Source of the DNA: Bacillus sp. OK048
Lineage (GTDB): Bacteria; Bacillota; Bacilli; Bacillales; Cytobacillaceae
Assembly (NCBI RefSeq): GCF_900103525.1
Contig: NZ_FNHN01000003.1
Location: forward strand, 1-64,000
Length of the DNA stretch: 64,000 nt
Direction of reading: 5' to 3'
Each line of letters opens with the position of its first letter. The first letter of the stretch is position 1. The translations under genes were made by a program, and so were the position numbers. Positions 1 through 8,326 of this stretch are shown here, piece after piece. The notes beneath the pieces were generated by a model. The model was given only the letters and a program-made list of their open reading frames with translations. It did not search any database and was not told the DNA's origin.

Positions 1-97
1 GGGGTCATTTCGCCACGATTTGACACCCCGTATCATACCAAGAGGGCTCTTTATTGTTCAAGTCCCCGAAAATCCTTCTAACAGGAATGCTCCTTTC

Positions 98-1036
98 TTA
101 TTGATCGCGTAGTTTTCTTCCTGTTAATGTTAGAAATACGGTCTCCAAATTTGGTGCCTTTTCTTGTAAGGATCGAATTTCAATGTGACTGCTCATGAAA
201 TGCTCAATGATTTTGTTTAAGTTATTGACTCCCGTATCAGAGTTGATTTTTACAAAATTTTCTTCTACTAAAACTGCTTCAACGCCATTAATTTCTCTTA
301 TCGACTCTAGGTCCAGATTTTGCGTTGATTTGACCTCAATCCATACATCCTTCGTATTAGTAATAATTGATTTAAGCTGTTCCTTCGTCCCTTCAGCAAT
401 GATTTTTCCATGGTCAATGATGGCAATCCGTGAACAGATTTCCTCCACTTCCTCCATGTAGTGGCTTGTGTAAATGATGGTACATCCCATCTCGTTTAGC
501 CTTCTTACTGAAGTAAGGATATAGTTCCTAGACTGTGGATCAATCCCCACAGTTGGTTCATCCATAATAATTAATTTAGGACGATGTGCAATCGCACAGG
601 CAATGTTTAACCTTCTCTTCATCCCGCCTGAAAAATTTTTTGGGTAACTTTTGTGTTTATCTTGTAGTCCGACAAAGTTTAATGCTTCTTCCACTCTTTC
701 ATTTAATTCAGAACCGCGCAATCCGTAGAGCCCAGCAAAGAATTTCACATTTTCATAGGCAGTCATATCTTCATAAATAGCCAATTCCTGTGGAACCATA
801 CCAAGATTCATTTTCGCAAAACGGCTATGCTTCGCACTATTTTTCCCAAGGATACTAATACTTCCATCATTACAGCGCAAAAGCCCTGCAATCATATTGA
901 TGGTCGTGCTTTTCCCTGCTCCATTGGCTCCTAGAAAACCAAAGATTTCCCCCTCCCTAACGGATAAGGACATATTATCAACCGCAATAAAATCTGCGAA
1001 TTTTTTCGTTAAGTTCTTAATTTCTAACACGTTCAT
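98..1036 (-). CDS. ABC transporter ATP-binding protein (drug/antibiotic export type)
   Basis: 312 aa cytoplasmic ATPase of a DrrA/CcmA-type exporter. Visible motifs: Walker A GANGAGKST near residue 38, signature FSGGMKRRLN, Walker B LIIMDEPTVGIDP, the H-loop in YTSHYMEE, and a C-terminal extension of about 80 residues (DUF4162-like) typical of this class. It follows a response regulator and DesK-type kinase on the same strand, an arrangement known from lantibiotic and linearmycin resistance loci (B. subtilis LnrJK-LnrLMN; LnrL has almost the same length). The permease genes should lie beyond the left edge, so they cannot be checked. A hairpin with a T-run separates it from the kinase gene, so it probably has its own promoter or depends on read-through. 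The substrate is unknown. Confidence 0.9.
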   Translation of the reverse strand: MNVLEIKNLTKKFADFIAVDNMSLSVREGEIFGFLGANGAGKSTTINMIAGLLRCNDGSISILGKNSAKHSRFAKMNLGMVPQELAIYEDMTAYENVKFFAGLYGLRGSELNERVEEALNFVGLQDKHKSYPKNFSGGMKRRLNIACAIAHRPKLIIMDEPTVGIDPQSRNYILTSVRRLNEMGCTIIYTSHYMEEVEEICSRIAIIDHGKIIAEGTKEQLKSIITNTKDVWIEVKSTQNLDLESIREINGVEAVLVEENFVKINSDTGVNNLNKIIEHFMSSHIEIRSLQEKAPNLETVFLTLTGRKLRDQ

Positions 1037-1071
1037 CTCATCACTCCTAATCGATTGTATAAGTAAATTAT

Positions 1072-1114
1072 AAAAAAAAAGAATGAACGCAAGTAGTGCA
1101 ATCGTTCATTCTTT
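1072..1114 (-). terminator. Rho-independent terminator after the sensor kinase gene
   Basis: Read on the minus strand, arms AAGAATGAACG and CGTTCATTCTT enclose a loop of about 13 nt and are followed by a run of nine T. It lies between the kinase stop and the ATPase start, so it could end or attenuate the regulator transcript. Confidence 0.8.
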
Positions 1115-1150
1115 TCACATGAAGATATTCATATTGTGAGCATGAGAAAC

Positions 1151-2257
1151 TCATGATTGAATCGGCAGGAGCGTAGTAACGGAAAAACTATGTGAACTGT
1201 CCACAATGATTTTTCCATTTACAGACGCTGTCCTTTCTTCCATTCCAATAATTCCCAGACCTTTTTTAATCATATCTGTTCCTAACCCATTATCCTTAAC
1301 CTCAACCCTGATCATCCTATTCAATATCTTCATTTCGACTGATATTTGGGTCGCGTGCGAATACTTCATGGCGTTTGTTAATGCCTCTGTGACATTTTCA
1401 TGAATGACCTTCCATTGAATCGGGGTAATGATTTCTAAATTCCCTTCATAGGTGAGTATTGCTTTTATTTGTTCTTTCGAATTAAATTCATCCATTAACA
1501 ACTTCATCCGATTTATTCCTACTTGTTCCGTTGGCGGCTTCATATTTTTTAATGTCATCCGGATATTTTCTATTCCATCTTTTGAAATATTGATCGCATT
1601 TTGCAGCAGTTCCGTTGCTTTTTGGGAATCAGATTCCATCAACCTTTTGGCTGCCTCCATTTGAAATAAGGCTCCTGTCAATGAATGACCAATTTTATCA
1701 TGGATTTCCTGTGATATTCGATTCCGTTCTTCTAATTTAAAGGTGTATTCTGATTGCCTTATGTATTCTGTATTATCATTTATGTTTTTCGTTAATTTTT
1801 GAAGTGATTTACGCATGGCATCTATTTGCATTTCATTCTTTTCTAGCTTCTCACTTGAAATAGACGTGATGGAAAAAATCATTAAACAAAAAATGGCCAC
1901 TAATCCATATATGGGCTGAATTTGCTCATGTAGATACAAAATCGGGATAAGTGATAGAATCAAAATGGGCATTTTCTTATCGATAAATTTTGCGGCCAAT
2001 TCCACAATTGACAACGGTAAAAGTAAACTGAACAAGGGATGCAGAAAGTAATAGGATACCACTGAAATACCCATCGACAGTAATAGGAGAATCACACTGA
2101 CCGTGTTCACTTTAAAAATATGTTTGCTGATATTGACACTAAAATATAGAAGTAACGCGAGAACAATCCAAGCGATATCACTTATGTTTACCTGAACAAA
2201 ATTGAAAGCAATAAAAATGATCAATAATAGCTTGGTAAAAAGAATCCAAAAGTCCAT
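1151..2257 (-). CDS. DesK/LiaS-type sensor histidine kinase
   Basis: 368 aa from the chosen ATG. The open frame extends 51 codons further upstream, but those overlap the response regulator gene; the internal ATG lies one base after the regulator stop, so the two are probably translationally coupled. About five hydrophobic segments occupy residues 1-125. A coiled linker follows, then the HisKA_3 H-box EERNRISQEIHDKIGHSL with phospho-acceptor His186. The C-terminal HATPase_c domain has an N-box (IHENVTEALTNAMKYSHA) and a G-box (VKDNGLGTD, GLGIIGMEER). Short extracellular loops suggest intramembrane sensing, as in LnrJ/LiaS. It should phosphorylate the regulator encoded just upstream. The signal is unknown. 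Confidence 0.9.
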   Translation of the reverse strand: MDFWILFTKLLLIIFIAFNFVQVNISDIAWIVLALLLYFSVNISKHIFKVNTVSVILLLLSMGISVVSYYFLHPLFSLLLPLSIVELAAKFIDKKMPILILSLIPILYLHEQIQPIYGLVAIFCLMIFSITSISSEKLEKNEMQIDAMRKSLQKLTKNINDNTEYIRQSEYTFKLEERNRISQEIHDKIGHSLTGALFQMEAAKRLMESDSQKATELLQNAINISKDGIENIRMTLKNMKPPTEQVGINRMKLLMDEFNSKEQIKAILTYEGNLEIITPIQWKVIHENVTEALTNAMKYSHATQISVEMKILNRMIRVEVKDNGLGTDMIKKGLGIIGMEERTASVNGKIIVDSSHSFSVTTLLPIQS

Positions 2258-2258
2258 T

Positions 2259-2897
2259 TTATTCCACTTTCCCAGTGATATAGTAAATCGCAATTTGTGT
2301 TCTATGCTCGAGCCCGGTCTTGCCCAGAATGGAGGTGATGTAGTTGGCAATTGTACCTTCTGAAATAAATAATTCCTTTGATATACCCTTATTTGAAAAT
2401 CCTCTAGCAATAAGGGACATAATTTCTCGTTCTCTTTCAGTAAACTGCTTCAGATCGATTTTCGTATCTGTTGCATTCGTTTCCGATAGACTACTCTTAA
2501 TTTTATCTAAAATAACATCTTGAATAATACTATTACCATTCATGACACTCTTCATCGCATCTCTTATTTGTTCCGGATCATTATTTTTTAATAGATATCC
2601 TTTTGCGCCGTTTTTGATGGCATCCAGAATGTATTCATCATCATCAAATGTTGTTAGGATGATGGGCTTGGTGTTGGTTTGTTTGCAAATCAGTTTCGTT
2701 GCTTCGACACCATTCATATTGGGCATGCGAACATCGAGCAAAGCAATATCAACTTCATGCTTTAAGCAATAATCTACCGCCTCTTTTCCATCATTCACTG
2801 TGTCCAATACTTCAAACTCCGCGTATGTAGATAGAATAATTTTCAAACCTTCTCGAATAAATGAGTTATCATCCGCGATTAAAACTTTGATTTTCAT
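2259..2897 (-). CDS. NarL/FixJ-family response regulator
   Basis: 212 aa. An N-terminal receiver domain (residues 1-120) carries the acidic pair IADD, phospho-acceptor Asp55 in LLDVRMPN, Thr in ILTTFDD and Lys in GYLLKN. A LuxR/GerE helix-turn-helix follows (residues 148-205: FTEREREIMSLIARGFSNKGISKEL, split here at the family's conserved positions). It is the first gene of the regulator/kinase pair and probably controls the ABC exporter downstream. In the B. subtilis lnr locus the kinase gene comes first; here the order is reversed. Confidence 0.92.
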   Translation of the reverse strand: MKIKVLIADDNSFIREGLKIILSTYAEFEVLDTVNDGKEAVDYCLKHEVDIALLDVRMPNMNGVEATKLICKQTNTKPIILTTFDDDEYILDAIKNGAKGYLLKNNDPEQIRDAMKSVMNGNSIIQDVILDKIKSSLSETNATDTKIDLKQFTEREREIMSLIARGFSNKGISKELFISEGTIANYITSILGKTGLEHRTQIAIYYITGKVE

Positions 2898-3014
2898 ATG
2901 ATGGGGAAATTCTCCCTCTGCTCACATCCTCTTTTTGACTATATCTAACTGATATTATAGTATTTTATCATTTTTCCTTAACAAATGGGAAAGTTTGGAT
3001 TAATACTGGAACAA

Positions 3015-3047
3015 TAAAAAGCGACTCTTGGTTAATCAAGAATCGCC
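3015..3047 (-). terminator. Terminator downstream of the 95-aa gene
   Basis: On the minus strand a GCGATTCTTG/CAAGAGTCGC stem with one mismatch and a short loop is followed by TTTTTA. It lies about 70 bp past the stop of the small gene at 3118-3405. Confidence 0.7.
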
Positions 3048-3117
3048 TCTGTTTTTGTTAAAAAGGAAAACCAAAAGTTTTTGCTTAGCATCTCAAATTA
3101 TTCAAAATCATTGAGGA

Positions 3118-3405
3118 TTACAGTTTATTTCTTATCTCATTATAAAGAGCAACAATAATCTCAATATTATTATCAATAAAATTAAGTCGTTCTCTTGAAA
3201 CCTTTGTCCATTCATCAGAAAAATTGATGGCTGACATGATGTGTTTAAGATTAAAAGTATATCCTTCGTGAAGTTCCGATATGACATAACTCACTCCTAC
3301 ATGTTTCCCTGCTTTACCGATAATTCCTTCAATGTCATTTATTAGCCACTCCGGAGCAACCTCCGTCGATTTTTTTAGTAATAATTCATATTCTTCATTA
3401 AACAT
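3118..3405 (-). CDS. Hypothetical protein, 95 aa
   Basis: Not recognised. A mostly helical-looking soluble protein with no signal peptide, membrane segment or cysteine pair. The start is supported by AGGAGGAAAACAG directly before the ATG. It is monocistronic: 220 bp separate it from the response regulator gene, its own terminator lies downstream, and about 280 bp of AT-rich DNA lie upstream. I could not assign a family. Confidence 0.6.
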   Translation of the reverse strand: MFNEEYELLLKKSTEVAPEWLINDIEGIIGKAGKHVGVSYVISELHEGYTFNLKHIMSAINFSDEWTKVSRERLNFIDNNIEIIVALYNEIRNKL

Positions 3406-3688
3406 CTGTTTTCCTCCTGATTATATCTAAAATTCTTACAGTAAATCAATTAAAACCAATAATAACCATATGTAAAGTATTCGACTTATTCTCTACCATC
3501 ATAACATCTTTACAAAGAAATTCTAACGTTTAGAAATAGATTTCAATACGAACTTTTATTAAAAGTAAAATTTTATTCCACAATATCAAAATGGGAGGAA
3601 CATTATTCCCATCTATTCAGCTTCATTGAAAAAATCAGGTCCAATTTTTATTATGGACTCGCTCGCTTAATTGTATATACACTTATTT

Positions 3689-4213
3689 TTATCTTAAGTA
3701 TTTCTCCATCCGGATATCCTTCCACATTTTATCCTGCCAATAGGTGAAATTCTCGATACGACCGATTTCCTCATAGCCAAGTTTACGATAGAGTTTTTGA
3801 GCCTGTGTGTTAAATTCAAATACGCCCAATTCAATTCGATGTAAACCGTACTTCTTAATTTCTTCCTCTAAGAATTGAATTGCCTTATATCCGATCCCTT
3901 TCCCCCTGGCCTCTGGCTCCCCAATTGCAATCCCAATCCAAGCGGTACCAGGGTCTTTTTTATATAGGTGACTCGGATCTACCGTAAAGTTCATTTCACC
4001 TACTAATTTGTCATTAAGATAAATAAGATAGGTATGATGATGAACCAGGCGTTGTATTAGATCATCCAGTGTCATGCTTTCGCGTCGTTCCAGTGCTTCC
4101 TTAGTTTGATTAGGACGAGTCAATGGAATTAACACTAGATCGTTGTCCCAGCGATTTAATACCTCAACATGTGAAATACTGGGGTTCGTTAATTTTTCAA
4201 AAAACAGATTCAT
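3689..4213 (-). CDS. GNAT family N-acetyltransferase (RimJ/RimL-like)
   Basis: 174 aa from the preferred ATG, which has GAGGTG just upstream. An ATG four codons earlier overlaps the TetR stop as ATGA but has poorer spacing. The acetyl-CoA loop reads EARGKGIGYKAI near residue 120, followed by the helper motif NTQAQKLYRKLGYEEIGR. The family transfers acetyl from acetyl-CoA to an amine; the substrate here is unknown. It is the last gene of an MBL hydrolase-TetR-GNAT operon. Confidence 0.85.
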   Translation of the reverse strand: MNLFFEKLTNPSISHVEVLNRWDNDLVLIPLTRPNQTKEALERRESMTLDDLIQRLVHHHTYLIYLNDKLVGEMNFTVDPSHLYKKDPGTAWIGIAIGEPEARGKGIGYKAIQFLEEEIKKYGLHRIELGVFEFNTQAQKLYRKLGYEEIGRIENFTYWQDKMWKDIRMEKYLR

Positions 4214-4221
4214 TTTCCACC

Positions 4222-4791
4222 TCATTTCTCCATTTTATTACTCAATAGTGTAGGTAATACATCCACCATAACTTTTAGGGGATTACTTGTTTTTTGTGTT
4301 AAACAGAGCAAAATAGCACCTTCTAGTGAAGCCGTCATCATAACAGCAATGGACTTGGCCGATTCTTCCGAGAAGCCGTCTACTAATAGCTTGTTCGAAT
4401 AGATGCGTTGCATTTTTATGTATAAGTTTGAACAGGCATTTCGAACCGGATCACTTAGTAATGCCATTTCGCTAATGATACTACTAAACGTGTAAGCAGA
4501 TATCGTTCCTTCCAATTCAAAATTAACCATTAACTGTTCAATCATGGCAGTTGTGGCTTCAATAGTTGTCGGATACCGTTCAAATATATCCTCAATATCA
4601 TTGGTCATATCTTCACTCATTGACTGAAGGCAGGCAATAAGTAATTCTTCTTTGCCATTTGGAAAATGATGATAAAGGGAGCCTTTTGAAAAATTACCAA
4701 CTTTTAAGATTTCTGTTAAACCAACACCTATATATCCTTTTTGTTGAAACAGCTTTTTTGAAATGTCGATCATCATTGATTTTGTATCCAT
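4222..4791 (-). CDS. TetR/AcrR transcriptional regulator, LmrA/QdoR (YxaF) type
   Basis: 189 aa. An N-terminal HTH (residues 5-55) contains KGSLYHHFPNGKEELLIACL, which closely matches the B. subtilis LmrA/YxaF subgroup (KGSLYHFFPNGKEEL). The C-terminal half also fits that ligand-binding domain, including EGAILLCLTQK, similar to EGGIMLSLTNK. That subgroup binds palindromes with a GACCRGTC-like core and is released by flavonoid-type aromatics. Similar palindromes occur upstream of the phosphotriesterase operon (18483, 18521) and the Rieske operon (28788), but none is evident near this gene, so island control by this protein is an inference. Confidence 0.88.
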   Translation of the reverse strand: MDTKSMMIDISKKLFQQKGYIGVGLTEILKVGNFSKGSLYHHFPNGKEELLIACLQSMSEDMTNDIEDIFERYPTTIEATTAMIEQLMVNFELEGTISAYTFSSIISEMALLSDPVRNACSNLYIKMQRIYSNKLLVDGFSEESAKSIAVMMTASLEGAILLCLTQKTSNPLKVMVDVLPTLLSNKMEK

Positions 4792-4815
4792 TTCCGTAGT
4801 AAGCCTCCACCATAT

Positions 4816-5787
4816 CTAGTTGCAATAATAATACCAAATTCCCTTCTTCATTTCCTTACTTATTTTTCCTTGTAATTCAAGATAATCTAACGTTCCAATA
4901 ATTTTAGACATTGTATGGAAAAACTTCTTTTCATACTTTTCTTTATATAACCATTGAGCTAATTCACTTGCGGTTGACATTCCCAATTGTATCAAGTTTA
5001 TGTATTTGTTGGCTCTCTCGTCTATTTCTTTTATTCTCTCTTTAATTAAATCAATAGTATTTTCTATTATGCTACCGTGCCCAGAAAAAATAAGTTCTGC
5101 CTGTAGTGATATACATTTTTCTAGTGACTGCTTTTGTTGTAACAAGGATTTTGTCCGTGTCCCATCAAAATCTGGTTCAACCATAGCATTGCTTGGTATA
5201 TGTTCCATTAATAAGTCACCCGCAAATAGCCATTTACACTCCTTATGATAAAAAGCCAACTGGTCAGGAGCATGCCCTGGAATTTCAATTATATCAAAAC
5301 CCAAAAGATGGTTATGAGTGATTTCTTGAATTTCACAATCTATTTTTTTATTCTTTTTTAGAATAATAGGATTACGTAAATCAGCTACTTGTTTCTCCCC
5401 AAACACACCGCAGCCCATCTCTTGGTATAGCTTTCTAAAAAATTCTATCCTCATTTTCATATATTGTGGGTCTCTATTCAGTACTAGTTTGGCATAAGGA
5501 TGTGCATATACGGGAATGGAATGAGAGGCTAGAACGCGGTTGACTAAGCCAATATGGTCGATGTGGTTATGCGTTAGTAAAATTGTTGTGATATCAGTTA
5601 ATGAATAATTATGATCATTTAAAATCATTTGTAAAGCATTCCAGCAATCATCATTGTTCAATCCAGCATCAATTAACGTTAAGGAATTTGCTTGTTTAAA
5701 TAAGAAAAAGTTAATACTACTTAATTTATTGGAAGTAGGAACTATAACAGGATATACCTCCATATTGTTCTTTTTAAACATCGTCAT
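4816..5787 (-). CDS. MBL-fold metallo-hydrolase
   Basis: 323 aa. The metallo-beta-lactamase dinuclear metal motif is LLTHNHIDHIG near residue 88. Further ligands lie in IPGHAPDQLAFYH, LFAGD and FSGHGS. The C-terminal 90 residues form the helical extension found in many thioesterase-like or lactonase-like MBL enzymes. The start is supported by GAGG six bases before the ATG. It is first in an operon with TetR and GNAT genes and sits at the edge of the aromatic island, which encodes two further MBL hydrolases. The substrate is unknown; an acyl-CoA, lactone or ester is typical. Confidence 0.87.
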   Translation of the reverse strand: MTMFKKNNMEVYPVIVPTSNKLSSINFFLFKQANSLTLIDAGLNNDDCWNALQMILNDHNYSLTDITTILLTHNHIDHIGLVNRVLASHSIPVYAHPYAKLVLNRDPQYMKMRIEFFRKLYQEMGCGVFGEKQVADLRNPIILKKNKKIDCEIQEITHNHLLGFDIIEIPGHAPDQLAFYHKECKWLFAGDLLMEHIPSNAMVEPDFDGTRTKSLLQQKQSLEKCISLQAELIFSGHGSIIENTIDLIKERIKEIDERANKYINLIQLGMSTASELAQWLYKEKYEKKFFHTMSKIIGTLDYLELQGKISKEMKKGIWYYYCN

Positions 5788-5808
5788 TCACCGCCTCTAA
5801 AATAAAGT

Positions 5809-5851
5809 ATAACTAAGCCCACATCTTTGGAGAAGAAGCGGGCTTAGTTAT
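5809..5851 (-). terminator. Long hairpin after the first MFS gene
   Basis: Perfect 12-bp arms ATAACTAAGCCC and GGGCTTAGTTAT enclose a loop of about 19 nt, directly between the MFS stop and the next operon. On the minus strand it is followed by a T-rich tract (ATACTTTATTTT), consistent with a terminator for module A. Confidence 0.65.
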
Positions 5852-5857
5852 TACCTA

Positions 5858-7111
5858 TTAACCTTGGAAATTTGTTTTGATGTCATGCTCTCGGGTAATT
5901 TGAACTTTAGCTGGTGCTGTTTCTTTATACAGAAAACAGAATAGGAATGCAAGAGCGCCTGCAGCTGCAGCTACGTATAATGGTGTTTGAATACCATAGA
6001 TGTCAGCTAAAGCACCATTCACCATTGGATTTAAGAATCCACCAATTAACTCACCAATACCGATCGTTAAACCGATGGCAAGCCCTGAGTATTGTAATGG
6101 AACAGACTCAACTGGAATAACGGACATCGACATACCTATGACACCTGAACCAGCCGAACCGATGAATAAAAGAAGCATCATTAATGGAATTGAATCCACT
6201 AAAACGATGGAAAGTGGAATCAGAATTAACAAAAAGCCAGAAACTAATGAAGCAGGTTTACGACCAGTGCGCTCCGAAAGTGTCGGAATTAAGAAACCAA
6301 AAATTGCATACCCCACCCCGAATGAAGCCATGACGAAACTCATTGTTGTTTCCGATAAACCTTTTGCTTGTACCAAATAGGTTGGCCCAAAAATTTGAAA
6401 TGCCATAAGTGTTGTCATCACTAAACTGAATATAACAACAGATAACCAAATATTGCGATGCTTAAGTACATCTTTAACTTTAATTTTTTCAGTCGATTTT
6501 ATAGCATGCATAGCATGGAATTTCTCTGGATCTGGATTTTTAACTTGTTTGAAGATGACAAAACTTAAAATAATTCCTGGAATAATAGTTAAATAGAATG
6601 CCGTATGCCAGTCAAAATTTGTTGCTAATGCAACGATTACTACTGGTGCTAAAATGCTTCCGAATAAAGCGTTACTTGTGTTCATAGTAAAACCTAAGTT
6701 AAATCCTTTACGACGCTCTGATGATTCCATCGCTAAAATCGATTGTGTTTGCGGAATCAGTGGACCTTCTACGATACCCATTATTAGACGCAGTACGAAT
6801 AACATGGCAAATGACTGTGCTAAACCATGCATTAATGACACCACCGAGAATGCCAATACTAAAACCGCTAACATTGATTTCTTACTTTTTACTTTATCTG
6901 AAATAAATCCACCTAATGGACCAGAAACTGACCAAGTTAATGCAAGAGCAGCTCCAAGTAATCCTAATTGCGTGTAGTTTAAACCTAAATCAACAGAAAT
7001 CATTGGAAATAGGTAGTTAATCGCTAAACGGTCAAAGAATACGAATCCGATTGTGAAGAAGACGATTACTACTAACTTGTTTTCATATGTCCAAAACTTT
7101 TTCTTTTCCAT
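5858..7111 (-). CDS. MFS transporter, aromatic/organic anion permease type
   Basis: 417 aa with 12 predicted membrane segments. FFDRLAINYLFPMISVDLGL near residue 25 and the loop 2-3 motif GGFISDKVKSKK match the anion:cation symporter (phthalate/aromatic acid permease) branch. The chosen ATG aligns with the start of the paralogue at 22617-23858 (MEKRGFWNYENKL versus MEKKKFWTYENKL), and both share AAGGAAGG 12 bases before the ATG; an ATG four codons upstream abuts the Shine-Dalgarno and is unlikely. Last gene of module A. It probably imports the acid or ester substrate. Confidence 0.87.
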   Translation of the reverse strand: MEKKKFWTYENKLVVIVFFTIGFVFFDRLAINYLFPMISVDLGLNYTQLGLLGAALALTWSVSGPLGGFISDKVKSKKSMLAVLVLAFSVVSLMHGLAQSFAMLFVLRLIMGIVEGPLIPQTQSILAMESSERRKGFNLGFTMNTSNALFGSILAPVVIVALATNFDWHTAFYLTIIPGIILSFVIFKQVKNPDPEKFHAMHAIKSTEKIKVKDVLKHRNIWLSVVIFSLVMTTLMAFQIFGPTYLVQAKGLSETTMSFVMASFGVGYAIFGFLIPTLSERTGRKPASLVSGFLLILIPLSIVLVDSIPLMMLLLFIGSAGSGVIGMSMSVIPVESVPLQYSGLAIGLTIGIGELIGGFLNPMVNGALADIYGIQTPLYVAAAAGALAFLFCFLYKETAPAKVQITREHDIKTNFQG

Positions 7112-7230
7112 TAAATAAAACATCCTTCCTTACAATCACGTATTGTTACAGTTTTTAAAATGAATCATGAAATACGTTGATACAAAGATGTTTTGGTTCT
7201 GAATATTGAGAATATTTTTATCGTGCTAAA

Positions 7231-7282
7231 CGGAAGTAATCAAGCGCATTGACTTTGGCTGAATCGCGGGTGATTACTTCCG
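7231..7282. repeat. Inverted repeat with 12-bp perfect arms
   Basis: CGGAAGTAATCA and TGATTACTTCCG flank a 28-nt loop between the HSL hydrolase stop and the MFS start. No clear T-run follows on the minus strand, so it may be an operator, an mRNA-processing stem or a weak terminator. Confidence 0.5.
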
Positions 7283-7299
7283 TGTAAGTAACTTTTATC

Positions 7300-8223
7300 C
7301 TACCTTGCTAAAAAGTCGGCTGTCCTTTTATAGACGTCTTTATATTCATCAAGATGCGTAAATTTGCCTAAGAAACCATGTGTTACACCTTCATAGCGTT
7401 TTACTTCAACGGATACACCACAATTTTTTAGGTTCTCAGCAAAAAGTTCTCCTTCATCTCGAAATGGATCATACTCTGCTGTGATGACAAGAGCTGCTGG
7501 AAGGTTTTCTAAATTTTCTTCTCGAATCGGTGAAACAAGCGGATTATCTGTATCCACATTCCCTAATAAATAGAAGGAATTAATTTCTGCTAATTGTTCA
7601 CTCTCTACGAAATAGCCCTTACCATTTTCCACTAATGATGGATAACGGAATTCACTAAAGTCGAGGTCTAGGGATGGATAAAATAATACTTGCTTCGTAA
7701 TGGTAAATTCCTTTTTATCCCGAGCCATTAGAGAAACCGCAGCGACTAAGTTACCGCCAGAACTATCCCCTGCGATAGCTAGGTTCTTCCCATCCCATTT
7801 TAATTCGTCTTTATGTTCGGTTGCCCATTTTGTTACATTATAGGAATCTACTAATGCAGCAGGAAATGGGTGTTCAGGAGCAAGTCGATACCCAACAGAA
7901 ACAACTTTATATCCTGATTCCATACAAATCGGGCGAACTACTTCATCATGACTCTCTAAATTTCCCGACATAAAAGCGCCACCATGGAAATACATGAGTA
8001 TTGGATAAGAATCTGCTTCCTTTGGTGTATAAATTCTTACTGGTATATCTGCTTCAGTAGTCGCAATTGATCTTTCTTCTACCGAATAAACTTGCACACG
8101 TTGTTCAACTGGTAAAACAGGTGCATCGAACATTTTTCTATGACTTTCTGGAATGATTTTTGGCTTAGTATCGGATTTTGGAACAAAATCCAATATTTTC
8201 TTTATCTCAGGATGTACAGGCAT
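7300..8223 (-). CDS. HSL-family alpha/beta hydrolase (esterase/lipase)
   Basis: 307 aa, taking the ATG eight bases after GGAGG rather than the upstream TTG. Hormone-sensitive-lipase hallmarks: oxyanion motif HGGAFMSG near residue 79, nucleophile elbow GDSSGG near residue 153, acid in AEYDPFRDEGE and histidine in GVTHGF near the C terminus. It hydrolyses small carboxyl esters in the cytoplasm. It lies between the FAD monooxygenase and the MFS carrier, suggesting it de-esterifies an imported aromatic ester or opens a lactone formed in the pathway. Confidence 0.88.
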   Translation of the reverse strand: MPVHPEIKKILDFVPKSDTKPKIIPESHRKMFDAPVLPVEQRVQVYSVEERSIATTEADIPVRIYTPKEADSYPILMYFHGGAFMSGNLESHDEVVRPICMESGYKVVSVGYRLAPEHPFPAALVDSYNVTKWATEHKDELKWDGKNLAIAGDSSGGNLVAAVSLMARDKKEFTITKQVLFYPSLDLDFSEFRYPSLVENGKGYFVESEQLAEINSFYLLGNVDTDNPLVSPIREENLENLPAALVITAEYDPFRDEGELFAENLKNCGVSVEVKRYEGVTHGFLGKFTHLDEYKDVYKRTADFLAR

Positions 8224-8326
8224 TTGCAAAACCTCCGTATTTCAATCCGTCGCTTACTTGGTTGAATAAGCACAGAATATTCCTATCATGGTTAATATTT
8301 TTGAAAGTTATTGTCAAAAAACTTCC

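Noticed and set aside
1..97. Start of a permease gene downstream of the ABC ATPase
   Set aside because: AAGGAG is present, but the only short frame after it stops within about 20 codons. Not callable at the window edge.
2258..2410. A 51-codon N-terminal extension of the sensor kinase
   Set aside because: It lies inside the response regulator gene in another frame. The ATG directly after the regulator stop gives a normal kinase starting with a membrane segment.
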